Assembly (NCBI RefSeq): GCF_963664075.1
Contig: NZ_OY760916.1
Coordinates: forward strand, 1,552,001 to 1,616,000
Reading direction: 5' to 3'
Length of the DNA: 64,000 nucleotides
From: an uncultured Desulfobulbus sp.
GTDB lineage: Bacteria; Desulfobacterota; Desulfobulbia; Desulfobulbales; Desulfobulbaceae
Within the stretch, counting starts at the first letter, position 1. Each line of letters opens with the position of its first letter. The translations under genes were made by a program, and so were the position numbers. The notes beneath the pieces are model-generated. The model saw nothing but the letters and a program-made list of their open reading frames with translations, was not told the DNA's origin and did no database searches. Below are positions 23,042 to 33,040 of the stretch, in pieces.

Positions 23042-24922
23042 ATGGAATATGAACAGAACTGGCAGGAAAAATACAATGACATGATCGCCACTCCGGATCA
23101 GGCCCTGAGGAATCTCAAGGCCGGTCAACGGGTGTTCATCGGGACGGGGTGCGGCGCTCCCCAGGAACTCATTGCCGCCATGACCAAGCGGGCCCGGGGA
23201 TTGACCAATGTCGAGGTGATTCAGCTGATCACCAAGGGTGATGCGCCCTATGCCAACAAAAAGATGTCGGACTCCTTTGCTATCAACGCCTTTTTTATCA
23301 GCTCTAACGTCCGCTCGGTGATCCAGGAGGGGTTTGGCGATTATACCCCCATTCTCCTCTCCGATGTCCCCAAGCTCTTCGATTCGGGCAGTTTGCCCAT
23401 TGATGTGGCCCTGATTCAGGTCACCCCACCCGATAGTAACGGTCGGGTCAGTCTGGGTATTTCTGTTGATATCGTCCGCAGTGCCATTGATAATGCCTCG
23501 CTGGTCATTGCCGAGGTCAATCCCAACATGCCCTGGACCCATGGCGACACCCTGGTCGAGGTCTTTGATCTGGATATACTGGTACCGGTTGATCAGCCCA
23601 TTCTCGAGCGGGTGGCTGATCCTCCCAATCCTATCAGCCGCAAGATCGCCCAGACCGTGGCGGCCCTCATTCCCAATGGGTCCACTGTGGAGCTGGGCTT
23701 GGGGCGCGTTCCCGGGTATGGCCGTATCCCCCAGGTGGTGATGGAGTTTCTCCATGATCGCAAGGATATCGGTTTTCATACTGAGATGATCTCCGACACC
23801 ATTATTCCCCTGATCGAAGCGGGGGCGGTTACCGGTGCCATGAAATCCATTGATCGGGGCAAGATTACCGCCTCGTTCTGTATGGGCACCAAGCGGCTGT
23901 ATGACTATATTCATGATAATCCGCTTTTTAGTTTTCGCCCCACAGAATACATCAATGATGCCAACGTCATTGGTAAGCATAAGCGGTTTATAGCCGTCAA
24001 TATGGCCCTGGAGATCGATCTTACCGGCCAGGTCTGTTCGGATTCGGTGGGGGGCAAGTTTTACTCCGGTATCGGCGGTCAGATCGACTTTAACCGCGGC
24101 GCGGCGAAATCCGAGGGCGGTCGGGCAATTATTACCCTGCCCTCACTCAATAAGGAGGGCAATGAGTCGCGTATTGTCTGTACCCTGCAACCTGGCTCTG
24201 GTGTTGTTATCAACCGGGCCAGTGTGCATTATGTCGTGACCGAGTATGGTGTGGCCTACCTTCACGGTAAATCCATCCAGGAGCGGGTGATGGCGCTCAT
24301 CTCTGTTGCTCATCCTGATTTCCGGGAACAGCTCTTTCGCGATGCGGTTGCGGCTAAATACCTGCGTCCTGATCTTGCCCGTTTTGGTAACCGCTTCCTC
24401 TTGCCCGCAGAGGAATCGGTTCGGGCCAACCTGCTTCTGGCCGATGGGACTGAGGTCAACTTCCGTTCGATCAAGCCCACGGATGAGCCGCATATGCGTG
24501 ATCTTATCTACAATCTCAGTCAGGAGACCATCTACTACCGGTTTATGAGTCGCCAGCAGCGGTTCACCCCCCGTCAGATTCAGGATTTTGTCTATATCGA
24601 CCATCGCCGGGACGTGGCGGTTGTCGGTACCTTGCCTGAGGCCCATGGCGACCAGATTATTGCGGTGGGCACCTATTATCTGAACGAAAAGACCAACCTG
24701 GCCGAGGTGGCCTTTGTTGTCCGAGACGGCTGGCAGAACAAGCGGCTTGGGACCTACATGTTCAAACATCTGACCAAGATAGCCAAGCGAAACGGCATTA
24801 CCGGCTTCACCGCAGAGGTTCTAAGAGAAAACGAGCGTATGCAGAATGTGTTCAACCATTCCGGACTCAAGGTAACCAGCCACCTGGAAGATGGTGTTTA
24901 TAGTTTCAACATGGAATTCTGA
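23042..24922 (+). CDS. Acetyl-CoA hydrolase/transferase fused to GNAT acetyltransferase
   Basis: A 626-aa fusion. Residues ~1-440 are a Cat1/ACH1-type CoA-transferase: GTGCGAPQELI near the start, the catalytic Glu248 in GFHTEMISDT, and the CoA-site stretch SVGGKFYSGIGGQIDF. Residues ~455-626 are a GNAT domain (VNFRSIKPTDEPHMRDLIYNL, EVAFVVRDGWQNKRLGTYMFKHL) with the acetyl-CoA loop Q/RxxGxG as QNKRLG. The CoA-transferase moves CoA between acetate and other acids. The GNAT may acetylate lysines on this or neighbouring enzymes. It follows the synthetase by 56 bp, matching a deacetylase/acetylase pair in one operon. Confidence 0.9.
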   Translation: MEYEQNWQEKYNDMIATPDQALRNLKAGQRVFIGTGCGAPQELIAAMTKRARGLTNVEVIQLITKGDAPYANKKMSDSFAINAFFISSNVRSVIQEGFGDYTPILLSDVPKLFDSGSLPIDVALIQVTPPDSNGRVSLGISVDIVRSAIDNASLVIAEVNPNMPWTHGDTLVEVFDLDILVPVDQPILERVADPPNPISRKIAQTVAALIPNGSTVELGLGRVPGYGRIPQVVMEFLHDRKDIGFHTEMISDTIIPLIEAGAVTGAMKSIDRGKITASFCMGTKRLYDYIHDNPLFSFRPTEYINDANVIGKHKRFIAVNMALEIDLTGQVCSDSVGGKFYSGIGGQIDFNRGAAKSEGGRAIITLPSLNKEGNESRIVCTLQPGSGVVINRASVHYVVTEYGVAYLHGKSIQERVMALISVAHPDFREQLFRDAVAAKYLRPDLARFGNRFLLPAEESVRANLLLADGTEVNFRSIKPTDEPHMRDLIYNLSQETIYYRFMSRQQRFTPRQIQDFVYIDHRRDVAVVGTLPEAHGDQIIAVGTYYLNEKTNLAEVAFVVRDGWQNKRLGTYMFKHLTKIAKRNGITGFTAEVLRENERMQNVFNHSGLKVTSHLEDGVYSFNMEF

Positions 24923-24931
24923 TCTGATCCC

Positions 24932-26977
24932 GTGCAGGCTTTAACCTACTCAAGCGATATTCCCTTTGAAATTGTCTCCGAGTTCACCCCTTCCGGTGAT
25001 CAGCCCGCTGCCATTGAGCAGTTGGTGGCGGGGCTTGAGGCGGGGGCGCGCGATCAGGTGCTGTTAGGGGTAACTGGCTCAGGAAAGACCTTTACCATGG
25101 CCCAGGTGGTTGCCCAAATTCAGCGACCGACCCTGGTAATGGCCCCCAATAAAACCCTGGCCGCACAGCTTTTTGCGGAGTTTCGCGAGCTTTTTCCCAA
25201 CAACGCAGTGGAGTATTTTGTCTCCTATTATGATTACTATCAACCCGAGGCCTATATCCCAGCCTCGGATACCTATATCGAAAAAGACTCTTCCATCAAT
25301 GACGCCATCGACAAACTGCGTCACTCCGCCACCCGCTCTCTGCTGACCCGGCGCGATGTCTTGATTGTCGCCTCGGTCTCCTGTATCTACGGTCTTGGCT
25401 CACCTGATGAATATAAGAATATGCATCTCTTTCTCCGTGCCGGTGAAGACTACCCCATGGAAGAGGTGCAACGGCGCCTGGCCTTTATGCTCTATGAGCG
25501 CAATGAGTTTTCCTTTCACCGTGGGACTTTTCGGGTGCGCGGCGATGTCATCGATATTTTTCCGGTGCATGAGGAAGACAGGGCGGTGCGGGTGGAATTT
25601 TTTGGCGATACCATCGATGCCATCGCCATTATCGATCCCTTGCGGGGAGAAGTGATTCAAGACGTAGGGGAGATGACCGTTTTTCCCGGCAGTCACTTTG
25701 TCACCAGCCAGGACAATCTCAAGACCGCTATGCGCTCGATTCAGGATGAACTGCAGCTTCGCCTGACCGAACTGCAGAGTGAAAATCGGCTGGTTGAGGC
25801 CCAGCGGCTGGAACAGCGGACCATGTTTGATCTGGAGATGATCAGTGAATTGGGCTACTGCAACGGCATTGAAAATTACAGCCGCCATCTGACCGGCAAG
25901 GAAGAAGGGGCACCGCCACCGAATCTCTTAGATTACTTTCCTGATGACTACCTGCTCATTATTGATGAGTCGCACATTGGCGTTCCCCAGATCGGTGGTA
26001 TGTTTAACGGCGACCGTTCCCGTAAGCAGACCCTGGTCAATTACGGGTTTCGCTTGCCCTCAGCCCTGGATAACCGTCCCCTGCGCTTTGATGAGTTTGA
26101 GGCACGTATTCATCAGGCGGTTTATGTTTCCGCGACCCCGGGACCCTATGAGTTGAAAAAGGCCGACGGACGCATTGTTGAACAGCTCATCCGGCCCACC
26201 GGTCTGCTGGATCCTCAAATCGAGGTTAGACCTGCCTCTTCCCAGGTGGACGATCTCTTGGAGGAGATCCGCAACCGTACCGAGCGCAATGAGGCGGTGT
26301 TGGTGACCACCTTGACCAAGCGTATGGCCGAAGATCTGACCCAGTATTACGAGGACCTCGGGGTACGGGTGCGCTATCTCCATTCTGATATCAAAACATT
26401 GGAACGGGTGGAACTGATCCGCGATCTGCGCAGGCGTGAGTACGACGTGCTCGTGGGGATTAACCTGTTGCGTGAAGGACTTGATATTCCGGAGGTCTCG
26501 CTGGTGGCCGTGCTTGATGCGGATAAGGAGGGGTTTTTGCGCTCCGAGCGTTCTCTGGTGCAGACCTGCGGTCGTGCTGCACGCAATGCCCAGGGGACGG
26601 TGATCCTCTATGCGGATAAAATAACCCCCTCCATGCGCTACACCATGGATGAAACCGTTCGCCGTCGTTCAATTCAAGAGCGTTTTAACCGCGAACATGG
26701 CATTACTCCCCAGACCGTTATCTCTGAGATTAAAGATTCCATGGCCCAGCATCTCAAAGCCTCGGGCTGGGAAGCTGCCGATGATCATCCCCAAGCAGGG
26801 ATGCTTCAGGCTGCAGAGGCAGAAAGTGTCTACCACAGTGTGGAAGAGCTCCACCAGGAGATTGCCCAGCTCGAGAAACAGATGCAGGAGGCAGCCGCCA
26901 TGCTTGCCTTTGAAGAAGCGGCCGCGTACCGCGATCGCATTAGAGAACTGAAAATGATGGAGTTGGCTGTTGGCTGA
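24932..26977 (+). CDS. uvrB: Excinuclease ABC subunit B
   Basis: A 681-aa protein of normal UvrB length. It has Walker [11 protein letters not shown] (about 46-55), the damage-probing beta-hairpin region [20 protein letters not shown] in motif II, helicase motifs VSATPGPYE and [13 protein letters not shown], and a C-terminal UVR domain ([18 protein letters not shown]). It verifies lesions in nucleotide-excision repair with UvrA and UvrC, which are not in the window. It begins with GTG 9 bp after the CoA-transferase stop, and the next gene overlaps its end by 8 bp. The alternative start is not better supported. Confidence 0.97.
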   Translation: MQALTYSSDIPFEIVSEFTPSGDQPAAIEQLVAGLEAGARDQVLLGVTGSGKTFTMAQVVAQIQRPTLVMAPNKTLAAQLFAEFRELFPNNAVEYFVSYYDYYQPEAYIPASDTYIEKDSSINDAIDKLRHSATRSLLTRRDVLIVASVSCIYGLGSPDEYKNMHLFLRAGEDYPMEEVQRRLAFMLYERNEFSFHRGTFRVRGDVIDIFPVHEEDRAVRVEFFGDTIDAIAIIDPLRGEVIQDVGEMTVFPGSHFVTSQDNLKTAMRSIQDELQLRLTELQSENRLVEAQRLEQRTMFDLEMISELGYCNGIENYSRHLTGKEEGAPPPNLLDYFPDDYLLIIDESHIGVPQIGGMFNGDRSRKQTLVNYGFRLPSALDNRPLRFDEFEARIHQAVYVSATPGPYELKKADGRIVEQLIRPTGLLDPQIEVRPASSQVDDLLEEIRNRTERNEAVLVTTLTKRMAEDLTQYYEDLGVRVRYLHSDIKTLERVELIRDLRRREYDVLVGINLLREGLDIPEVSLVAVLDADKEGFLRSERSLVQTCGRAARNAQGTVILYADKITPSMRYTMDETVRRRSIQERFNREHGITPQTVISEIKDSMAQHLKASGWEAADDHPQAGMLQAAEAESVYHSVEELHQEIAQLEKQMQEAAAMLAFEEAAAYRDRIRELKMMELAVG

Positions 26978-27644
26978 TTGGTTACGGAGAACATCGCTGA
27001 TCGTTGTACCGCGCCTTATCTGGGGGCTGGTGGCACTCTGGTTTTCTACCCTGCGCCTCAAGGTGCGTGGCGGCAAGGAATTTACCGCCTATGCGCAGCA
27101 GGATACGGGGATTGCTGCTTTCTGGCATTATTCCTTTGCCTACCTCTTCTGGTATCTGCGCAAATATCCGGCGGTGATCATGGTCAGCAGCTCAAACGAT
27201 GGTGAATACATTGCCCGTCTGGCTGAGCAAACAGGCCATGTTGCGGTGCGGGGGTCGGCCAATCGTGGAGGGGTGAAAGCCCTGTTAGGGATGATTCGGG
27301 CAATGAAAAAGCATGCGCTAAATGGAGCCATTGTGGCTGACGGTTCTCAGGGACCTGCTCGAAAGGCTCAGGCCGGATGTATTCTAGCTGCGAGTAAATC
27401 AGGCAAACCTATTTTTCCCATGGCCTGGGCCTGCACCCGTTTTATACGCTTTCACAGCTGGGATAAGACCCTGCTGCCTCTACCTTTTTCCACCCTGCTC
27501 ATACGTCACGGTGAACCATTATCAGTTCCCGCCACCCTAACCCCTGAGCAGGTAGAAGCGTATCGCCAGGAGCTGGAGTTTCGTCTGAACAGGGTCTATG
27601 AGGCGGCATGGAATGAGTTGGGGCTGGAGATGCATGATACCTGA
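26970..27644 (+). CDS. DUF374-family lysophospholipid acyltransferase
   Basis: A 224-aa protein matching the DUF374/LPLAT group: hydrophobic N-terminus [31 protein letters not shown] in place of the classical HX4[28 protein letters not shown] and [15 protein letters not shown]. Members are thought to acylate lipid A or lysophospholipid at the inner membrane. The TTG start overlaps uvrB by 8 bp. The stop codon (27642-27644) lies inside the left arm of the inverted repeat at 27639. Confidence 0.85.
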   Translation: MADWLRRTSLIVVPRLIWGLVALWFSTLRLKVRGGKEFTAYAQQDTGIAAFWHYSFAYLFWYLRKYPAVIMVSSSNDGEYIARLAEQTGHVAVRGSANRGGVKALLGMIRAMKKHALNGAIVADGSQGPARKAQAGCILAASKSGKPIFPMAWACTRFIRFHSWDKTLLPLPFSTLLIRHGEPLSVPATLTPEQVEAYRQELEFRLNRVYEAAWNELGLEMHDT

Positions 27645-27732
27645 ATCCGTGACGGCGGATGGGCACTGAACAACGCATCTTTCTGACCAGACAACGAAAT
27701 TGACGCCCTGATGATTGCTCACGGATTCAGGT
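27639..27732. repeat. 94-bp MITE-like element with perfect 14-bp terminal inverted repeats
   Basis: ACCTGAATCCGTGA (27639-27652) is exactly complementary to 27719-27732, with 66 bp between. GAT occurs immediately outside both ends, possibly a 3-bp target duplication. No ORF lies inside. The core CCTGAATCCG also appears as single copies at 40459-40468 and, inverted, at 49704-49713. The rest of the 27645-27855 interval shows no gene. Confidence 0.75.
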
Positions 27733-27855
27733 GATCGTCAGGGGGAGGACGCGGGCAAGCAGCAGCCCTCCCCGCTGAGTATCCGATTGAAGTATTGAAA
27801 TTATATTCTACATCACTGATGTGTCATTTTTGTGTTTGAACAAGGAACTTGAATT

Positions 27856-29238
27856 TTGGAACGAGTAAAGAGTGTGGTGTTGGCCGGTCTCAGTGGTGGA
27901 TCTGGGAAATCTGTAGTGTCAGTTGGTTTGATCGCTGCCCTGCGAAATCGTGGTCGCGGGGTGGCTGTTTTTAAGAAAGGGCCCGATTATATCGATGCCG
28001 GTTGGATGAGCATGGCAGCTGGACGTCCCTGTTACAATCTGGATCCCTACCTGATGAGTCACGAGGCTATAGCCACAACTTTTCAGGAGCATATTTACGG
28101 AAATGCCTATGCCGTAGTGGAAGGGAATAGAGGACTTTTTGACGGTGTCAGTGCCCAGGGAGAATATTCCACTGCCGAGTTGGCCCAGCAATTGGAACTG
28201 CCGATTCTGTTGGTGGTCAACTGCTCCAAAACGACCCGAACTATCGCCGCCGTGGTTCTTGGCTGTGAAGCCTTTGATCCACGCATCCGTATTGCGGGGG
28301 TTATCCTCAACCAGATCGCAACCCCCCGACACGAATCCATTATTCGCCAATCGATTGAAACCTATACTGATGTTCCCGTTTTGGGAATCATGCCCCGCCT
28401 CAAAGAAGATGTCTTTCCCATGCGCCATCTGGGGGTTACCCCCCACCAGGAATCGGCAACCGCCGATGAAACGGTGTCACGACTCGGTGCCCTGGCAGAG
28501 ACAAACTTTGACCTGGATGCCATTGTCGAGCGTATGCCGCGCAAAGTACCGGTTCCCCCCGAGGAAATTCGGGTGAGCGCCCCGAAAGTAACCATTGGTG
28601 TGCTGCGGGATGCCGCCTTTCAGTTCTATTATGAAGATAACCTTGAAGCGTTGACCCGCGCTGGTGCTCGCCTGGTGATGATTGATGCACTTCGTTCGAC
28701 CACTCTACCCCAGGGCCTTGACGGCTTGTATATTGGTGGTGGTTTTCCTGAAACCAGTGCTCGCCAACTTGCTGAGAACGAGAGCTTTCGGCAGTCCGTT
28801 CGAGATGCAGTGGAGCAAGGGCTTCCAGTCTATGCCGAATGCGGGGGCCTTATTTTTCTGGGCCGTTCCATTGTCCTCGATGGGCAGGAATACCCCCTTG
28901 CTGGTGTCTTTCCCGTGACCTTTGGTATCAGCCGAAAACCCCAGGCTCATGGGTATTCCAGTTTTGTGGTAGAACAGGAAAACAGTTTTTACCCGGTGGG
29001 GACAAAAATCAAAGGGCATGAATTCCGCTATTCAATGGTACGCAGCTTCGATGATCCTTTGGAGTCACTGGTGTTGCGTATGGAGCGTGGTACCGGATTT
29101 ATTGAGGGCAGAGATGGCCTGGTAAAAAATAACGTACTAGCCCTATACACACATGTGATAGCCTCAGGGACACCCCAGTGGGTTGAAGGGCTTATTGGAG
29201 CTGCACAGCGGTTTGCTCGAGGAAAATCCGGCCAATAA
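27856..29238 (+). CDS. cbiA: Cobyrinate a,c-diamide synthase
   Basis: A 460-aa amidotransferase. Its N-terminal P-loop ATPase reads LAGLSGGSGKSVVSVGL (about 9-25), with KKGPDYIDAGWM and EGNRGLFDG typical of CbiA/CobB. The C-terminal class-I-like glutaminase has GLYIGGGFPE, the nucleophile Cys329 in YAECGGLIFLG, and the GHEFRYSM region. It amidates the a and c side chains of cobyrinate using glutamine and ATP. It starts with TTG after AAGGAA. No other cobalamin genes are adjacent. A related tetrapyrrole diamide synthase (CfbB-like) is a less likely alternative. Confidence 0.88.
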   Translation: MERVKSVVLAGLSGGSGKSVVSVGLIAALRNRGRGVAVFKKGPDYIDAGWMSMAAGRPCYNLDPYLMSHEAIATTFQEHIYGNAYAVVEGNRGLFDGVSAQGEYSTAELAQQLELPILLVVNCSKTTRTIAAVVLGCEAFDPRIRIAGVILNQIATPRHESIIRQSIETYTDVPVLGIMPRLKEDVFPMRHLGVTPHQESATADETVSRLGALAETNFDLDAIVERMPRKVPVPPEEIRVSAPKVTIGVLRDAAFQFYYEDNLEALTRAGARLVMIDALRSTTLPQGLDGLYIGGGFPETSARQLAENESFRQSVRDAVEQGLPVYAECGGLIFLGRSIVLDGQEYPLAGVFPVTFGISRKPQAHGYSSFVVEQENSFYPVGTKIKGHEFRYSMVRSFDDPLESLVLRMERGTGFIEGRDGLVKNNVLALYTHVIASGTPQWVEGLIGAAQRFARGKSGQ

Positions 29239-29306
29239 GAGAGGTGATTTTTGCAGATCGATTGCAAAAAAAACGACATAAGCAGAATAGGGAAGGCGTA
29301 GGGTTT

Positions 29307-29335
29307 TTGACAATCGTTTAGCGGGGCTATATAGT
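29307..29335 (+). promoter_or_regulatory. Strong sigma-70 promoter for the kinase/HD-GYP operon
   Basis: TTGACA (29307-29312), a 17-bp spacer and TATAGT (29330-29335) give a near-consensus promoter about 45 bp upstream of the kinase GTG. Confidence 0.75.
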
Positions 29336-29379
29336 TAATCAATTATTCATACACCCCACTACAACGGATTGTCCTGCCC

Positions 29380-31374
29380 GTGAACAAACTACTGTTGATC
29401 AGCGGCTGTCTCGTCTTATTTTTTCCCTTGACTGTATCAGCTGCTCAGAAAATTATTCTTTCCTCTGCCTCCTTTGGCTTCATTGTTGGCCTTCCTGCAC
29501 TTATTGCGGTGCTGGTCATTGTCCTGTGCCTGCGTCAACTCTTTCAACTCAAACGTCAAAACCAGGCCTTGGGGACTGAACTGGGCCTGCATCGGGAGCT
29601 GATTGCAGGCGCCCCATTTCCCATTATTCAAATAAATGATGAGCTGAAGATCATCTCCGCCAACCGGGTTGCTCAAGAACGGTTTGGTCCAGACCCCTTG
29701 GTTGGTGGTTCCTTCCCTAAATTGTGCCCCAGAGAAGCAGCGCACCCTTTACTGCAGGTGTTGAAATCCGGTGATCTGCCTGCAGATATCGGGGAAAACA
29801 CTGAAGGGATGGGGGGAGCCACTTTTCGTCTCTACCAATCCGATGGCAAGTGTTTTGGCCTCTGGTATGGCCCTCCCCAAAAAGAACAATGTCTGGAAAG
29901 CTCAGAGTCCTTTATTGCCCAGGCTGAAGATTCAGCTAACCGCATGAAAAGTGAGTTCATCGCCAATATCAATCATGAAGTTCGCACCCCGATGAATGCT
30001 ATTATTGGCTACACCGAGATGCTGGTGAACTCGCCCATTGGTGATAAAGAACGTCGATTTGTCCGAACCATCCATAAAAGCAGTATGGCTCTGGTTGCCA
30101 TATTTAACGACATTATGGAGCTCTCCAAAATCGACTCCGGGCGTTTGCAGATTATGACCAGCTCCATTCGGCTTGACTCTCTTGTTCGTGAAGTTGAGGG
30201 GCTGTACCGTGACCAGGCCCGGGAAAAAGGTATTCATTTGGAATATCAGCTCGAAGCCCACCTGCCAACTTCTTTTATTCTTGATGGGGTCCGCATCAAG
30301 CAGGTTTTGCACAACCTGGTGAGCAACGCCATCAAATTTACCAGTGAAGGCTGCGTTCAGCTTCTAGTTGATGGTGTTGCCTCCAAAGAAAAGCAAGACT
30401 GCTATGACCTCAGCTTTACTGTTCAAGACACTGGAATTGGCATAGCTAAGACTGATCAGCAGAAAATATTTGAAGTTTTTAGTCAGCAGGAAGATACCAT
30501 GGCCAAACGCTATGGTGGGGTTGGGCTTGGTTTAACACTCTGTTCCCGGCTGGTAACCATGATGGGAGGCCAGATTGAACTTTTTAGTACTCCGGGTGAG
30601 GGCTCACGTTTTACGGTGCTCTTTTTGAGGGTTCCCATTGCTGATTCACCTCAAGAGCAACCGGTAATTGAGCTGGATGCCGGTATGATTCCAGCCCCGA
30701 TGACAATGACTCTGTTGGTGGTTGATGATGTTGATTTGATCAAAGATGTTTTTATCGATTTTTTTCAGGAGAGTCCGCATAAGGTTATCACTGCAAACAC
30801 TGGTGAAGAAGCCTTGGAAAAGGCAGCGCAAGAGCATCCTGATCTCATTTTCATGGACTTAAATCTCAGTGGAATGGATGGTCGTATGGTAACCGAGCAA
30901 ATCCGTAAAGACGATTCGCTCAAAGCAATACCTGTGATAGTCATGACCGGTGAGATGCTTGAAGAGGAAGACTATCAGCCTCTTTTCGATGGTTTTTTGC
31001 AAAAACCCTTTCGACTGGATTTGCTCAATGAGTTGATTCGAGAGTATGCAACCAAGAAGGCTCTGTTGTTGGAGCAACAGGTATTATCCGCCGAGCCTGA
31101 TGGTGCGGCCCTGGAGGTGACTCTTGGGCAAAGTGTTCAAGCCGTTTGGAATGATGAACTTGATCAGTTGCTCAGGCAGGCTGTTCGTTCAGGGAGTCTC
31201 AGTGACGCCGCTGCCTTGGGAGCGGCGGTGGGGAAGGCTGGAGAGGAGAATAAAGACGGTTTAGTGAGAACCTTTGGTGGTGATTTACTCCAGTTTTCTG
31301 CCGAACCCAATATCATGGGGGTTGATCGTATGCTTGCAAAACTATCCCATTTTGTAAACCGGAAGGATGTATGA
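29380..31374 (+). CDS. Membrane hybrid histidine kinase with receiver domain
   Basis: A 664-aa protein with two N-terminal hydrophobic segments (about 1-21 and 32-53), a PAS-like sensor (about 70-150), HisKA with His199 (NINHEVRTPMNAIIGY), an HATPase (NLVSNAIKFTSEG, VQDTGIGI, GVGLGLTLC), and a receiver with Asp493 (LIFMDLNLSGMDG). The last ~90 residues have no His-phosphotransfer motif and no recognised fold. The GTG start lies ~45 bp after a consensus promoter. The stop overlaps the ATG of the HD-GYP gene by 4 bp, so the two form a coupled phosphorelay pair. The signal sensed is unknown; almost no periplasmic domain is visible. Confidence 0.9.
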   Translation: MNKLLLISGCLVLFFPLTVSAAQKIILSSASFGFIVGLPALIAVLVIVLCLRQLFQLKRQNQALGTELGLHRELIAGAPFPIIQINDELKIISANRVAQERFGPDPLVGGSFPKLCPREAAHPLLQVLKSGDLPADIGENTEGMGGATFRLYQSDGKCFGLWYGPPQKEQCLESSESFIAQAEDSANRMKSEFIANINHEVRTPMNAIIGYTEMLVNSPIGDKERRFVRTIHKSSMALVAIFNDIMELSKIDSGRLQIMTSSIRLDSLVREVEGLYRDQAREKGIHLEYQLEAHLPTSFILDGVRIKQVLHNLVSNAIKFTSEGCVQLLVDGVASKEKQDCYDLSFTVQDTGIGIAKTDQQKIFEVFSQQEDTMAKRYGGVGLGLTLCSRLVTMMGGQIELFSTPGEGSRFTVLFLRVPIADSPQEQPVIELDAGMIPAPMTMTLLVVDDVDLIKDVFIDFFQESPHKVITANTGEEALEKAAQEHPDLIFMDLNLSGMDGRMVTEQIRKDDSLKAIPVIVMTGEMLEEEDYQPLFDGFLQKPFRLDLLNELIREYATKKALLLEQQVLSAEPDGAALEVTLGQSVQAVWNDELDQLLRQAVRSGSLSDAAALGAAVGKAGEENKDGLVRTFGGDLLQFSAEPNIMGVDRMLAKLSHFVNRKDV

Positions 31375-32435
31375 ATAGAAAGAAGCCACTTATTTTCATC
31401 GTCGACGATGTTCCGGAAAATATTCAGATAGCCATGTCGCATCTTCGTGAGTTGGACTGTGATTTTGCCTATGCCACCTCGGGAGAACAAGCCCTGGAGC
31501 GTATCAGAGCCACCCATCCGGATTTGATTCTCATGGACGTTATGATGCCGGGAATGAGTGGGTTTCAGGCTGTTGAAATGCTTAATCAGAATAAGGAAAC
31601 GCACTCCATTCCGGTGATTTTTCTTACCGCCCGCGCTGAATCTGAAGATGTCGTTCATGGATTTAATCTGGGAGGGGTCGATTACATCATTAAGCCGTTT
31701 AAGGGGGTAGAGTTACGCTCGCGCGTGCGTAATCACCTTGAACTGCATGCCTATAGAAGTAGTCTGGAGCGACTTGTAGAAGAACGCAGCCGAGAAGCGG
31801 AATTGCTCAAAGACGTTATCATTGAGGCCATGGGTGAGCTGGCAGAGTATCGCGATCCAGAGACCGGCAGCCATATTCACCGGACCAGGGCTTACGTCCA
31901 GTTACTGGCAGAACGCTTGGTGCTCAATGGTCACTACTGTGACATATTAACACCTGAATACATTGTCCTTTTGTGGAAGTCTGCACCATTGCACGATATT
32001 GGTAAGGTGGCTATTCGTGACTCAATCCTCCTTAAGCCCGGCAAACTTTCAGCGGAGGAGTTTGACGAAATGAAGAAGCACACCCTCTACGGTGAGGAGG
32101 TCATTGCTAATCTCGAGCAGATGGCAGGGCAACCCACCTCCTTTCTCAGTTGCGCCAAAGAGATCGCAGGCTCTCACCATGAGAAATATGATGGAAGTGG
32201 CTATCCTCGTGGTATCGTAGGGGAAGATATTCCCCTTGCGGGGAGGATTATGGCTATTGCCGATGTCTATGATGCGCTTATTTCCAAACGGGTCTACAAA
32301 AGTTCCATGTCTCACCAAGAGGCCATGGGGATCATGATCGAGGGCAAGGGAACGCATTTTGATCCGCTCTTGATCGATGCCTTTTTAGAGGTTGAACCGA
32401 TCTTCTCCCAGATTGCTGCAACCAATGCTGATTAA
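31371..32435 (+). CDS. Response regulator with HD-GYP c-di-GMP phosphodiesterase domain
   Basis: A 354-aa regulator. The receiver domain (1-120) has phosphoacceptor Asp56 (LILMDVMMPGMSG) and a KPF Lys. A coiled linker (about 125-160) leads to an HD-GYP domain with RDPETGSHIHRTRAYV, His208-Asp209 (HDIGK), HHEKYDGSGYP and ADVYDALIS. All metal-binding and GYP residues are present, so it should hydrolyse c-di-GMP when phosphorylated. Its start overlaps the kinase stop (ATGA). The output probably shifts the cell between motile and sessile states. Confidence 0.93.
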   Translation: MNRKKPLIFIVDDVPENIQIAMSHLRELDCDFAYATSGEQALERIRATHPDLILMDVMMPGMSGFQAVEMLNQNKETHSIPVIFLTARAESEDVVHGFNLGGVDYIIKPFKGVELRSRVRNHLELHAYRSSLERLVEERSREAELLKDVIIEAMGELAEYRDPETGSHIHRTRAYVQLLAERLVLNGHYCDILTPEYIVLLWKSAPLHDIGKVAIRDSILLKPGKLSAEEFDEMKKHTLYGEEVIANLEQMAGQPTSFLSCAKEIAGSHHEKYDGSGYPRGIVGEDIPLAGRIMAIADVYDALISKRVYKSSMSHQEAMGIMIEGKGTHFDPLLIDAFLEVEPIFSQIAATNAD

Positions 32436-32503
32436 CCTGGGAACTCAATTGTAGCTGAAAGATGTGTGCTTGATTTTTTGACTCAATACCAAGAACTGGA
32501 ATT

Positions 32504-32920
32504 ATGAAAAGTTATCATAAAGAGCTGTGGTTTGATGTGCCCACCCGGCGTGCCTTTATAAATATCACCCCCCAGGTTGAGCAATGTATACAGGAAAGCG
32601 GCATTCAGGAAGGATTACTCCTCTGTAATGCCATGCATATCACAGCTTCTGTCTTCATCAATGATGACGAATCCGGGCTTCACCACGATTACGAGCAGTG
32701 GCTTGAGCGACTGGCCCCCCATGCACCGGTCGATCAATATCGTCATAACGGATATGAGGATAACGCCGATGCCCATATGAAGCGTCAGGTAATGGGACGT
32801 GAAGTGGTCGTGGCGATCACCGAAGGTCAGCTCCATTTTGGAACTTGGGAACAGATTTTTTATGGCGAGTTTGACGGTCGCCGAAAAAAAAGAGTGTTAG
32901 TTAAGATAATAGGTGAATGA
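32504..32920 (+). CDS. YjbQ/UPF0047 family protein
   Basis: A 138-aa protein matching the full YjbQ family: [58 protein letters not shown] and [22 protein letters not shown]. Members have weak thiamine-phosphate synthase activity and conserved His/Glu residues around a small active site; their true role is unsettled. It stands alone downstream of the HD-GYP gene, with an inverted repeat after it. Confidence 0.9.
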   Translation: MKSYHKELWFDVPTRRAFINITPQVEQCIQESGIQEGLLLCNAMHITASVFINDDESGLHHDYEQWLERLAPHAPVDQYRHNGYEDNADAHMKRQVMGREVVVAITEGQLHFGTWEQIFYGEFDGRRKKRVLVKIIGE

Positions 32921-32930
32921 GTCCGGTCAC

Positions 32931-32962
32931 AGGCTAGACGGAAAAAAACAATCGTCTAGCCT
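32931..32962. terminator. Perfect inverted repeat after yjbQ, possible terminator
   Basis: AGGCTAGACG (32931-32940) pairs exactly with CGTCTAGCCT (32953-32962) around an A-rich loop. There is no T-run after it on the plus strand, so termination is uncertain. Confidence 0.4.
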
Positions 32963-33040
32963 GATTGTTACCGTATCTTCAGAAAAATAACCTGAATGGT
33001 ATCGAAAATTCGGGAACAACCCCATGTATTATAGAGCAAG

